A stretch of DNA of 64,000 nucleotides, taken from positions 7,113,787 through 7,177,786 of the forward strand of contig NC_072470.1 in assembly GCF_027596085.1 (NCBI RefSeq). Direction: 5' to 3'. The translations under genes were made by a program, and so were the position numbers. Position 1 is the stretch's first letter. Each line of letters opens with the position of its first letter. A model generated the notes under the pieces. That model worked only from the letters and a program-made list of their open reading frames with translations, was not told where the DNA came from and ran no database searches. Of this stretch, positions 1-11,843 are shown in pieces. Origin of the DNA: Anoplopoma fimbria (Eukaryota > Chordata > Actinopteri > Perciformes > Anoplopomatidae).

Positions 1-496
1 GTTTGACTAATGCGACTCATTAGAATCAGATGGATATTGTAGACTCGCTGGTTTATGGATGGTCATCTGAAGCATGACATCACTAAAAATGATGAATGAG
101 TCATGGAATGAGAGCTTCATGAGAGAGCACCTATTCTTGGTGTACATACAGGCTGTTTGCCGTCACTCCTCGCCTCCTCATTTACAAACCAAAGCTCCCA
201 CTTTGCCACTGATACATTACACATCCCCCCCCCCCGTCCCCCCCCCCTCACCCCCGTCCGTCCGTCACTGCTCGGTGTATGGTAGCAGCGAGTGTAAACA
301 CGGGCCCATTTAGATGAGCCACGTGCGTCTAGGTGAGAGCCAATTTCCACTGCCTGTTGTTGACATAGCCCCGGTTTGATTAGCGGAGCTGCCTCGGCGG
401 GGGCCAGGGGCCGGACTGGCTAATGGTTCCCTCTGCTGCCGGGCCTGCTCTGTGTCTGTAGCACTCACCTAGCACAGCACCATTAGCGCTGTGACT

Positions 497-622
<126 letters not shown>

Positions 623-1236
623 TGCGCGCGCAGGGTAAGGACAAGGATGAATTTGGAGAATGTGGAGAATGCATCATACACTAATGAATATGTCAACTTG
701 CTAAACATACTGTATTACATCTTTTAAATAAACATTATTTATAATAAGATGAACATGTTTTAGCTACAGCGTCTCATCTAGAAACCACCGACAGCGGTTT
801 CGCTACATTAAATAAATTAATGCATTTCCAGCTACTTTTTTTTCTTTTTTTTTTTTTTTCTGCAACACCGCTGGTATCTCCATAAAAACATTGACCATTG
901 TACCCAGAAAAGTGTATGCGGACATGCATATGAATGTCACTGTGTGTATGTGTGTGTGTGTGTTTGTGTGTGGGGGGAGTGTTTGGCAGTGAAGTGCAGC
1001 AGCTGCTTTTTTTTTGTTGTTTTTTTTTTTTCCTTCTGCAGAGCAAATGAATGCATTTTGCATGCAACGTGTGCCTGTTCCTCGTCAGTGGGCTAACAGG
1101 TGAGCGGCAGAGCTGGCAGATGTGCGTACATGTGCATCCGTTTTGCATCTGTATGTTCACACGTGAATTAATTAAATGCGCAAATGTCATTTAGGTGGTT
1201 GCAGTTCAGTGTTTTGGCATTTGCGCTCATTTTTAA

Positions 1237-1361
<125 letters not shown>

Positions 1362-4300
1362 AAAGGAATATAAACATACCTACAAGCGTCCTTAAACTTT
1401 ACTTCACCACTGCAGATTTCCAGGCATCTGTTTGTGGCTCTCCTAGTGCTGCACCATATTTGGGAAAACATGACATATTTTATTGTTCTGCCACCATCCT
1501 TCATGTTTGCTGAAATATTTCCATTCAACCGCCGTTGCGTTTCTTGTTGCAACCAAATCTTCCTTTATTTTCCTTTTCGATTTTTTTTTTCTCCTATTTT
1601 TGCTTATTTTCAGGTCGTGGTCGACGACTAGCGGGGCATTTTTTGGGTTGTTTGACACATTGATGAAGAATGATTGTGGCAACAAACTTTAACAGACTTC
1701 TCTTGTTGATTATGTCGTGGAAAATGAAAACTGTGCAAGTTCTCCTTTTGTGTCAAGCATCTACGCATGCGCACATCCCAAATGTGGATGCTGAAAAGCT
1801 ATACCATGCAGCCCTACTCTATGAATATAACTTACAAAGATTCCTACCTTACTGAATACAACTCTATCTTGACTTTATAAACTGTATGCTTCCGAGATTC
1901 CAGCTCCTTTTTACTCCTCTCTGTATTATACAGAATAGATTTATTTATTTGTTTAATAGGTGTCGCCCCCCACACCTCCTTAAAGTAATGAAAAGATGAT
2001 AATATAAGAGGAAAAAAAACAAGATTTGGAGACCAACATACACAAAATTGTTGTACTTTTGGCCGCTTTCTTTTCAAAGCTTCCTTGGTACGTCGTCTGT
2101 GAAAACCTCTGTATTTCTAATTTAAAATCAAATATTGGGAAATTCGAGCGAAAGAATCCACACAAAGGTGTTGGAGTGCAAGTCTGACAGAGACACATGG
2201 TTGTTTTCCAGCTGTTTGGGACCGGGGGTATTTGGGGGACCAGGATGGTGAGTGTGGGGGTCTAATAAGCAGTTCGGGGGTTACTAATTTCCGCCTTCCG
2301 TTTCCTAGGGGCAGGTGCAGGGTAACCCCCCACCACGCCATTCCCTATGCGACCACCATACACACAAATTCTTCACTGTCATACGCCGGACGCTACACAC
2401 ACACACACACACACTCTCACGGTCCCAGATGGACGTGTACGCTCACACACACACACACACACACACACTCCCAACAAGCACGGATGCAATCTTCCGGGGC
2501 GGGAGAGCGGTGCTGCATGGGCGCTGATGTTCTCCAAGTGTGAGTCACATGTATTACACGGTGTGTCATTACAGCTCTCCGCTCTGGCTGCTCCCTGTGG
2601 TTCACATCACACCCCGCTCTATATAGACCTCAGAGGGACAGACGAGTGCCTACATCCGTCTCCCTGCCCGTCTCCTGCTAAACGCGGCTCGTCTTTACAC
2701 CGTCTCCTTTTTCCGTTTACCGCGTTTATTGCAAATCGTGAATGCGTCGAATTTAAAGGGCAAGTGGAAACGGGAACGGTGTAAAAATGTTATCGTAAAT
2801 GAGCTCTTCCTGCTAATGTCATACCTACCGTCAGTCCCATGTCTGTGTCTACGTTGCTGCAAATAGCTTTGTTTATGATATAACATATTAAATAATAACA
2901 TGGAGAGAAATAACAAGCAACCAAGGACTTAGTCATTTTTTTTAAAGTCTCTCCATTGTCCTTTTCTGGCTTTGATTCAAACCTATTGGTTTCTTTCCAC
3001 ATTGCTCATGGGAATATCTCATTTGCATTTGATTTAAAAAAAAAATATTATTTTTATTTTGACATTTCAAAAGTGTGGGTAAAAGTGGCTCGACAGCTTA
3101 ACAAAAACACACCTACTGTCTGCTTGTCCCTTGTTGTCATAAGCTCTTTTCAAGATAGATTAGCAGAGTTCTTTTGAATTGTCATTACCGAAGCCAGCCA
3201 GCGTTTTATTTCGGCAGGAATCTGCCATATTTGGCATGTTTTTTGTAAATGAAAAGCTCTAAGGGGAATTTCCACCCTGTCCTGAAACTGTTACTCACTT
3301 TCTATGTTATAAGTGGCAGACTGGGAGACTTGTACACAACGTATTTTACATAGAGTTTAATAATCAGAGGGAAGTTCCCTTCTTTGGCCTTTTTTTAGTT
3401 ATTGTTCGTTATTGTTTTGGCGGTTTCCTTTCTACGTGTTTGTATATCTTTCTCCTTCTCACGCTTCCTCTCTTTCCAATACTCGCATGATGCTCAGATG
3501 AAGTCACGCAAGTTAACAAGTAAACACGAGATCTCATTCTGACACTCGGAATAAACAAACACAACCGTGCACTCTTCCTCTGGCTCGCTCTCTGGCTCGC
3601 CGAGTCCAACCAAGTGTTTTATTTGGATCTGCTGCTTTAATCCTGATTTATATCGGACATTGGACATGGTCTGAGGAGATTTCAGGTCAGCGAAGCCTCC
3701 ACAGAAAACACACACACACGGACTAAACACGTTGATCCTCTCAACCAGGGTGAGGCCAGCTGTGTGACCCGGGGATGAGGGACTCTCTGTGGGTCAATGA
3801 GGCCCGTGGACCCCCTAATCCCCCAGCTGCTTGACCGCACACACAGACACACAAACGCTATTAACCACATTATGTCAGGACGTCCCCTATGTTTACTTTT
3901 CTACAATGGTGCTCCAATAATGTCAGATATTTATACATTTTGATGTAATTGTGTTAAATCTCACAGCCCTTCTTTCTCTCCTGCAAACACATTGAAACTG
4001 CCAGACACAAACATTAGTGCTCCCATATGAGCAGGCAAAAGGCAACCCATACACACCTAGTCACACTAGTCCTGTTCTGCTAGGCCGTGTCCAGCCAGGG
4101 TCAAAGGTCATCCAGACCTGTGTGCCACGCCACTACAGGAATTTATTCTTGTTCATTTATCTAAGTCTTTCAGGAATTTAGACAAAGGCATGTTATTAGA
4201 AGAGCTTTTACAACTGAAATGGTACTTTTCAAACACTAGTGCATTTGTTTCATTCAAAAAAAAAAAATATATATATATATATTATAAAAGATTATAATTA

Positions 4301-4904
4301 AAGAATATATCAAAGTTATGACAAGAGACAATTTGCACAAGTCTCACATTTGAATTTATTTTAGCTCCAAATTACAGCTTTGCTCTCATTGTTACCTCTA
4401 AAAATAGCGTCGTGCACAAGTGGGATATGAAGGAGGTGAGGGCAGAGAGGTGATGGGGAAGGAGAGAAAGATGAATATTAATGTGGAAAAAGATGTGGAA
4501 ATTGAAGATCTCAGAGGAGAAGGGGGTGGGGGGTGGTGATGAGAGAAGAATGGGGAAGCCGGCGGAGGTTCCTGCCTGTTTGGGTGGCCCTGAGTCGGGG
4601 TTGAGCACCCAGGTGCTCCCCCCCCCCCCCCCCCTCCCTCTACCCCTATGCCCCTCCATCCTTTCTTTCCTTTTTCCTCTCTGCCTCCCCTGGTGGCCTT
4701 CACCGCTTAATCTGGATTAATGAGCAGGTTGACCTTCGTCTCTCTTCCTCTCTTTCCTCTCCTCTCTTTACGTTGAGGAATAGTTTGCTTCCAGCCAGCC
4801 AGACTCCCCTCCACATCTGTCTCCTCACATCATAACTCAATACCAAATATCTCTCTCTGCTCTCCTTCTACCTCTCTTTTTATGCCTCCTTCCCTTATCT
4901 CAAG

Positions 4905-4906
<2 letters not shown>

Positions 4907-4984
<78 letters not shown>
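4907..4984. repeat. (TG)39 array
   Basis: Uninterrupted repeat in the pard3b intron, downstream of a C-rich and pyrimidine-rich stretch. Confidence 0.98.
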
Positions 4985-4986
<2 letters not shown>

Positions 4987-6686
4987 GCTCCGTCTCTGCT
5001 GACTGACAAGGCAGTGCTGTTCTTTCATGGGACCACCTGTGTATCTTGCCCCCCCTTCTCACTGCTCTGTTTGGGTGGTCAGGCCAGAAAACACACTCCA
5101 CTGATATGTGGGACACACACACATATATATAGAAATCTACGTCACCACCGTCCATGAATATCCTCTAGGGGAAGTCCTCTTATGCACAAGCTGTGCGCGG
5201 CCTAATCGCTGGTGAGTGAGTCATTCTAATTGGCCAGTCAACAGGTGCCGAGCTCCACTCATGGGACGGGACAGAGGAGACGCAGGGACGAGGAGCGAGG
5301 CTAAGCTCAAGGCTTCTGTATAATAAGTACAGTGGGAGCCATTGTTGAAGGGTGGGAAGTGAATGTCCAAATCTGTTCTGCAGCTCTCTGCTGCTGATTG
5401 ATATAGTTTAGTCATTTTAACTGGGGCCACTTAACGAAGGCTGTGTACAGACCAACAATAGAAACTAATACTGACCAGGTTGGTTTTTCCTGCAGGAAAC
5501 TGATTTATATTTTGTCCCATGAATAGACACAACCAGGTTTTTTTTCCCACATGTATGCAATGTGCATTAGAAGTATCGACACATTATGTTCTTTTTCTGG
5601 CGCTGTATCGACTCTCAAAAAACACAGCGTTGATTTTTTTTTTTTGAATGAAAAGTTTTCATGCAAAGATTCATGGCAGACAGCGGGCTCAGAGTGCACA
5701 GAAAGTAGCGCTTTAATGTCGCACGATTCAGATAAAGAAGTAGATCCCATCCAGGGAAGCATTGCCGTCGTCAAACACACCAGTTTGTGCACGTAAACAA
5801 GTAGAATACATGGTAGCATCTTTGTAGCATTGTGCTAATTGAGCTCACAAACAGGAGATAGAACTGGACTTCCTCATGTTCTCTAAACTATGGCGACATG
5901 CATTCACACATAGACGGACCGTTGGTGTGTGTGCCTTTGGATTGCATGTAACCTTTACTACCATACATGGAAAAAAAAAGAGGTAGTGTTGTGTCCCGTG
6001 TGATGCCAAAAGTTCTTATTTACGATGTTGACAGGGCTCATTGTAGATCACCACTTTTAAAAATAGGAGAGTTTCCCCTCCAGCTAGGCCGATGAAGGCC
6101 TGACTTTTTAGATTTGCTTACTTGCTAGACATGTGTGTCACTCAGCACTGGAAACAGCACATAAGATGGAAAGCATTTGAACGGGGCCTCTGAAAGGTGA
6201 GCAGCCCTCCCTGTTCTTGTCTCCCCTCTCTTACCTCCCCTCCAGTTCCCTCTCTGCCTCAGCCTCTCTCTGTCTCCCTCCGTCTCCCCGAGGCCCGCGT
6301 GTCGCCTTACCCGGGGGTTTAGCCCCCTAATCACCCAGAGCTAGTGGGAGGGAACCGGAGACTTCCAGCTGGCTGCCTCGTTACTGCGGACCCCCTGGGA
6401 CACACACATTCCTGCACACTCCAGCTAAACACACACACACATACACGCACTCAACCTCATATATGCTTACCAAGGCATTTGCTGTTATCTCTTGGCATCT
6501 CTCCATCCATGTCCCCCCCCCACAACTCGTTCCTGCCAAGGCCGCGGCCTCACCACGTAAACTGAATAACAGGAGGAGGCTTACCGCAAGGGAGGGCCCA
6601 ATCTCTGGCACGTCCTCTCCTCCAAACCAGTTCAAACCAGTGTTTGATTTGTCTTTATCTATATGCTCAAGCATGCATAGATAGGC

Positions 6687-6711
<25 letters not shown>
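6687..6711. repeat. (TA)n array just upstream of a splice acceptor
   Basis: A TA run ends about 30 bases before the AG of the pard3b terminal exon, the zone where a branch point is expected. A short TG run and a T-rich tract follow it. Confidence 0.9.
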
Positions 6712-6717
<6 letters not shown>

Positions 6718-6740
6718 TCTGATTTTTTTTTATCTTTCAG

Positions 6741-7167
6741 GAGGGATCCATATGATTACACCACCCACTCCAGGACCGCGCCAAGAGAACCAGCTTACCC
6801 CGGGCACTACCATGACCCTCCACCTTCCAGCCGTGCCCAGCTCCCCCAGACTGGCCCGCAATCATCCCATCAGGCGTCCAACCACCAGCGCTACTACCCC
6901 TCGTCTCCCGGCCCAGGACAGCAGCAACGCGCTGCAGTAAGGCAGGACGTCCCCCCGTCTCCCACCGCGGGCCAGAGAGGGCGCCACTACTACGAAGCCG
7001 TCGGAGGGCGGGGAGACGGCCACGGGCAGGTCAGCCAGGGCCACTACAACAGCCCAGAGAGGTACCCCGACACCGGGGAGCGCTACAACAGCCCCGAGCA
7101 CTACGGCTACGAGGACGAAAGACAACCAGACCCAAGGCAGAAGAACCCCATGATAGGTGCGGTGTAA
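6741..7167 (+). CDS. pard3b: PAR3-family polarity protein, terminal coding exon (pard3b-like)
   Basis: This is the C-terminal exon of a Par-3 family scaffold. Family members carry an N-terminal oligomerisation domain and three PDZ domains and organise apical-basal polarity and tight junctions with PAR6 and aPKC; none of those domains is in this window. A T-rich tract ending in CAG precedes the exon. Its first base completes a split codon, followed by 141 codons and TAA at 7165-7167. The peptide is disordered-looking, rich in Pro, Tyr, Ser, Gln and Arg, and starts RDPYDY. It contains RQDVPPSP (6940-6963), a motif I remember near the C terminus of human PARD3, then runs well past where PARD3 ends, which suits PARD3B. 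YNSPE occurs twice (7045-7065 and 7084-7104). The protein ends NPMIGAV. Location upstream of an nrp2-like gene supports PARD3B over PARD3, whose neighbour is NRP1. The assignment rests on a remembered motif plus synteny. Confidence 0.82.
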
Positions 7168-7460
7168 AAAAAAAAAAAAAAAAAAAAGGTTCTCCAGAGT
7201 CACAGACCCGTCTCATCAAACCAGTCACACAAAAGATATAAATAACTCCAAATTCATGTGTTTCCAGATTTGTGAAACATAATATCAGCTGTCTGGGCTG
7301 CCAGTGTGGATAAGTGAGATTTGGCCATATTAACTTATCTGATCAGGAACCCTTGAAAGCTATAAGTGACAAGCTGGGAGGCTAAAAAAAGGCTTATTTT
7401 CAGAACCATCTGGTCATAACTCTCTCCACAGGCCAAGACAGATTTATCAAGCGTTATGGA

Positions 7461-7581
<121 letters not shown>

Positions 7582-7755
7582 ATGTATACACGTTTGCAAC
7601 CGCTTGTGTACATATGCATGTGTGCCAATGTTTATATCGACAATATTTTGACAGATTTTATGATGTAGATTTGAAATTAAGGGCAATTAAGTTAATGACA
7701 CATTTATATAGAGTTTACTTAATATATTTAGTGTATAGAATCATAGATTTTCCAG

Positions 7756-7930
7756 CATTTTGCACAAGCTGATCAAACTGAAGGAAACAAAGAAGGATCA
7801 CCTTGACCAGCCGGGCCAGGTGGCACAGGAAGGTGAAGTGGACAAACAGGAAAAGGAAGTAACTCCCCTTCAAAGTATCCTCTCGTCCTTGATGTTTTGT
7901 CTGTTGGACTTCCTTTACATCCTGCTATAA
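7756..7930 (+). other. Open, coding-looking stretch of unknown status in the pard3b 3' region
   Basis: After a TTTTCCAG acceptor-like site (AG at 7754-7755), one frame stays open to a TAA at 7928-7930. It reads ILHKLIKLKETKKDHLDQ and continues with a Gln/Glu/Lys-rich segment, using codons such as AAG, CTG, GTG and CAG that look unlike the A/T-rich surroundings. There is no in-frame ATG near its start, so it could only be an internal or terminal exon, or chance. A donor-like GAA|GTAACT occurs at 7858. I do not recognise the peptide, and its phase does not fit simple splicing from a cryptic donor in the preceding exon. Confidence 0.22.
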
Positions 7931-8095
7931 CTCTTTTGATATTTGTATTTTTGCCTTTGATTATCTGGATGTGGATGTGGCTGACACATTTACTGCTATT
8001 TGTTAGACGTATAAATGCATCGCATATGAATTTATTTGTGATATTTTGGTGGTGTTTCTAATGAAATTGTATAAATGTTGATCCACACACAGATT

Positions 8096-8101
8096 AATAA
8101 A
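8096..8101 (+). terminator. Polyadenylation signal AATAAA (first of a cluster)
   Basis: AATAAA occurs at 8096-8101 and again at 8137-8142, 8153-8158 and 8215-8220, about 930 to 1050 bases after the pard3b stop codon. Clustered hexamers in A/T-rich sequence fit the 3' end of this gene. Which one is used cannot be told from sequence. Confidence 0.5.
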
Positions 8102-9509
8102 AGTATTCTGCGTGAATTCTCACACATGGTGCAGCTAATAAATAGCTACATAAATAAAACATTTTTATCTTTTGCTCTAAGTCACTGCACTGATTTGATT
8201 CAAAAATGCTGTCAAATAAATGTATGATTTTTTTTTATATATATATACACAAATATTTTGCATTAAACATTTTGAAAGTCATTTCATCCAATGTCTCTTC
8301 CATTTAACAAATTAAGCAGACTATGCATATTTAAACTATCCAGTCAAACTATGACAACACCACGAGTCATCACTTTAAATGTTCATTTAAAATATTCAGC
8401 TTAATTTCTCTGAGCACAATCTTTAGATAAATTTGCCCTGTGAGATGACTGATAAGAGTAGCCGGCGTTCTGATAATGACTAAATCATATTCCACAATTA
8501 GAGGCAGGGAAATCTCCACTAGAAAAACGATTACTGCCCAATTTGCTCTCAGAAATAAAGATGGCACTGATTGGTGAAATTAGACGTTAAAAGGGGAATA
8601 ATTAGAGTGTGGAGAAGGCTTTTTCTATCAGTTAGGGTTTAATTAGCGCCAAGGCCAACAAGGACCGGGCCTCTGCTGATCCGTCTCGTCTCTGCACCGC
8701 TTTGACCCTCTCCTGTCTCGTCTTGAATACATTTCTTAAACCAGCCGGCACACACAGAGATGCATGCTTTACTTTTCATTTCAACCCATTTTAAGCAAAT
8801 TAAATCTTCCCTAAATGGAGCGAATGCACAGATCAAAGATCCATAACCTACTTCAGAGGAGGCACAAGCTATCTGACTGACGCAATAAATAAATGCTTAT
8901 TTTAACATTTCTATTCATATAGTCCTTTTCAAAATAGCATTACAAGTGCCGAATGGATGCAAGCTGAATAAACAGCGAAAGGAAAAAGCACAGCAGCTGT
9001 CTGCTGACCATCCTGTGATGACTAAATATCTTGCTGACACATTGAATTTATCAAGCACATGCAACGACCACTTTTTAAAGAGTCATAGTTCATTAACAGT
9101 CACATGTACTGTTGCTTTACCATTACCAAAGTGTTTACCGCGTCGTTACGCCATGGTAACGCAGTGGCAAACCATGGAACCTTTTAAAAAGCTCCCTTTG
9201 GTGGTTCAAAGACATTCCAGGGACTAAAGTTTGAGTGTCAGCTGATGAAAACATTATGGGCTGCTTTGTTAAGCAATAAAATCCAGAAGACGAACAATGA
9301 GAAGGCTCTCGAACACACTGACACATTTGACCAAAATGTAATCTTTACTAAAGGTCCATGTACTTTTATTTTCACACAATGACAACCAAACTCTTTCCAA
9401 TAAAAATTCTACACCTTGGGTTAAGGTTTTGGTATCAAGAACTGTTTAAAGATCAATAATGTACTTTCACACTCAACAAAAAGTAAATGTGATAATAGAC
9501 AAACCTTAA

Positions 9510-9795
9510 AGGGGACATATAATGCTCATTTTCAGGTTACTGCTTGTATTTTGTGTTTCTACTTAAACATGTTTACATCATTTTTCTCATTCTGTTTGTC
9601 TGAATATACCTGTATTTACCCTTTGTCTGAAACGCTTTGTTTTAGCGCCTGTCTCTTTAAGGCCCCGAAAGAAAACCTGTGCTTGCATGTGACATAGGAA
9701 TGGGATCACGTCTTTCCTGATTTTGTCTTATTTCACAGTTTATGGGTTGGTAGACCCTCCCGATACCAAAAAAAGTATTTAATGATGCGCCCCCT
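9510..9795. mobile_element. Short non-autonomous DNA element with TTAA target duplication
   Basis: TTAA flanks both ends (9506-9509 and 9796-9799). The termini are imperfect inverted repeats: the left starts AGGGGACATATAATG and the reverse complement of the right starts AGGGGGCGCATCATT. The 286-bp interior has no coding capacity and resembles a common teleost repeat (an 'aaggggacatat...' element) as I remember it. TTAA duplication is typical of the piggyBac and Kolobok groups; which group is not decided. Confidence 0.7.
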
Positions 9796-11070
9796 TTAAA
9801 TTCCAGCACTATGGGAGTATTCCCTTTATCAAGCACCACGTCTTATCTCATTCTCACTGAGGGCAAAACAACTCACAGCACTTAAGTTGGCTCCACTGGA
9901 CATTCACTGTACTTTAAAGAATAACTACGCAGTAAACGGCCTCCTTCAAGTGCTTGTGGTCAGCTGGCTGCCAAAGACGATAAACAACAGCAACAGGAAC
10001 ATCCTAGCATTAACTGCATTTAATGCCTATTAAACAAAAACCTTTTAAAATGTCTGTCAGGCGGGCTCGGCTGTAACACACATCTTCTGTGATCAGTTGC
10101 CCAAGTTTGTGTGTCTTGTGAGTGTTTTCATCTTTTGGTTCATGGTCGTTTAGAGGAGATGCTTCAGTTCGATCCCGTGACACACACACACACACACACA
10201 CACACACTCGGACCGGACGGGGTCACGGCCGGTGACACGCCAACAGACATATTTTCATGCGAGTTTTCCTCTCCGCCTGCATGATATCAAGGACCCCTCC
10301 TAAAAAGCTATTTGTCTATTCTCTACTCTCGTTGAAGTTCCCTGACGATTCTGCTGGGTCGTTTTTTTTGAAAATTCACTTCCTTTTTTTTTCTTTTTTT
10401 TTTAGCATTTTGTGAATTAATTTGACACCTCATAAGCCTGCATTCTTGTCGCAGTTACTGAAAAAGTAAAAAAAAAGAAAAGAAAAATTGCAGAAGCACA
10501 GGCGGCTCCCCGGTCGATTGTCATGAACCACGGGTTGTGGGAGAATTCCCCGGTTATGTTCTCTTAGCATTACCTATTCTGCCGGCGCCCCCCTGTCGAA
10601 CACCTTGGCTTGTTAGCATGTGTCAATCAAACGCAGCGCTCTGGGGAGGGCAAAGTGGAGAGCTGGAACAGTTATCTGTCTCCCACACAGCTCCCCCCCC
10701 CCCCCAAAAAAAAAAAAAAAGGCTGAGAGACAGACAGAGTGGGGGAGTATATACGGGGGATGGAGGGTGTGTGTGTGGGGACTTCACCCTCTTACGGCTG
10801 AATAAAAGGAGCGGGTGAGTGCCTGCGGTGACCTCGGCCTGCTCTCGCTCATCCCCCCCCCCCCCACCATCTCCCGCTTTCATCCTCTTCATTAAAGGCA
10901 CATTCCGCCGCATTAGCCCGCTGTCCTTTATGTCCTTCACCTGCTGCCATCCGTTTCAATTCAGCCCTCGTTAAGGCATCATGGTCTCGGAATCGAGATG
11001 CGGTCTGAGCGGGCCGAGCGGAGCTTCTCATTTAATTATACAGTTCGTTAGAAAGCCGGCCCCGCCTCCC

Positions 11071-11099
11071 CCTCCTCCTCCTCCTCCTCCTCCTCCTCC
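11071..11099. repeat. (CTC)n triplet array
   Basis: Short polypyrimidine triplet array in intergenic DNA. Confidence 0.9.
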
Positions 11100-11787
11100 C
11101 AGGTCTGAGACAGGCCATGGGAATAGCTGGTGGCTAATGTGCAGTTTAAACGGCCTGAATATGGAGATTGGTGGAGTTATGGATTACCGTTACCCGTTAG
11201 CCTGCCCTTCACCCACCTCATTCTCTTTTTATGTCTGCTGTGTAGCCTTTTGATACAGTATCACTCAAGCTGGAGTGTGCTCTCTCAGCCAGCATGTTTG
11301 TTTGATATTGTTCATGAGCTGTGAAATTGAATTTCCACAGTCGGGCTGATATTGGAAATAATTTCATATCCTGTGCAATATTCTTGCTTGGTTTCCCCTC
11401 GTGCTGTGTTTAAGACATCCATTTTTACTTAATGTCTTTTTTTTTTCTTTTTTTTTTTGCATCTCCTTTTTTGCCGAGTCGACGCTGCAACTCTGTTAAT
11501 TCAGACCGCGTTCGCCCTAAAAGCAGCGACGGCTCCCGTTTTGCCCACACACCACAGCCGTGCCACCAGCCACCATCTTCCACACCGAGTGTCGCCATGG
11601 CAACGGGGCCTCCGCTCCTGGCACAGCAGCCCCTTTTTCAGAGCTGATGACATCGTCGTGGCAACAATGAAAGGTCCTTATATCCCATTATGGAGAAAAG
11701 CAGGATTTCCTTTTTCCTTTTTTGGATCACTGAGACCCTGGATCCTCATATACTGTCAAATCCCTTTGTTCTTTGCAACAACGCTGA

Positions 11788-11797
11788 TACCAAGTAA

Positions 11798-11831
<34 letters not shown>

Positions 11832-11843
11832 CATTACTTGGTA
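11788..11843. repeat. TG/TA array between exact 12-bp inverted repeats
   Basis: TACCAAGTAATG (11788-11799) and its exact reverse complement CATTACTTGGTA (11832-11843) enclose a TG run and a TA run. The whole unit can fold into one long hairpin because the TA core is self-complementary. Confidence 0.85.

Noticed and set aside
2262..2332. Second splice-like site pair (TTTCCTAG acceptor then GGTAAC) near the candidate microexon
   Set aside because: The would-be exon is only about a dozen bases with a poor donor and no phase support.
10160..10180. Possible tRNA-like B-box similarity (ttcgatccc)
   Set aside because: No matching A-box, no cloverleaf arms nearby; too short to support a tRNA or SINE.
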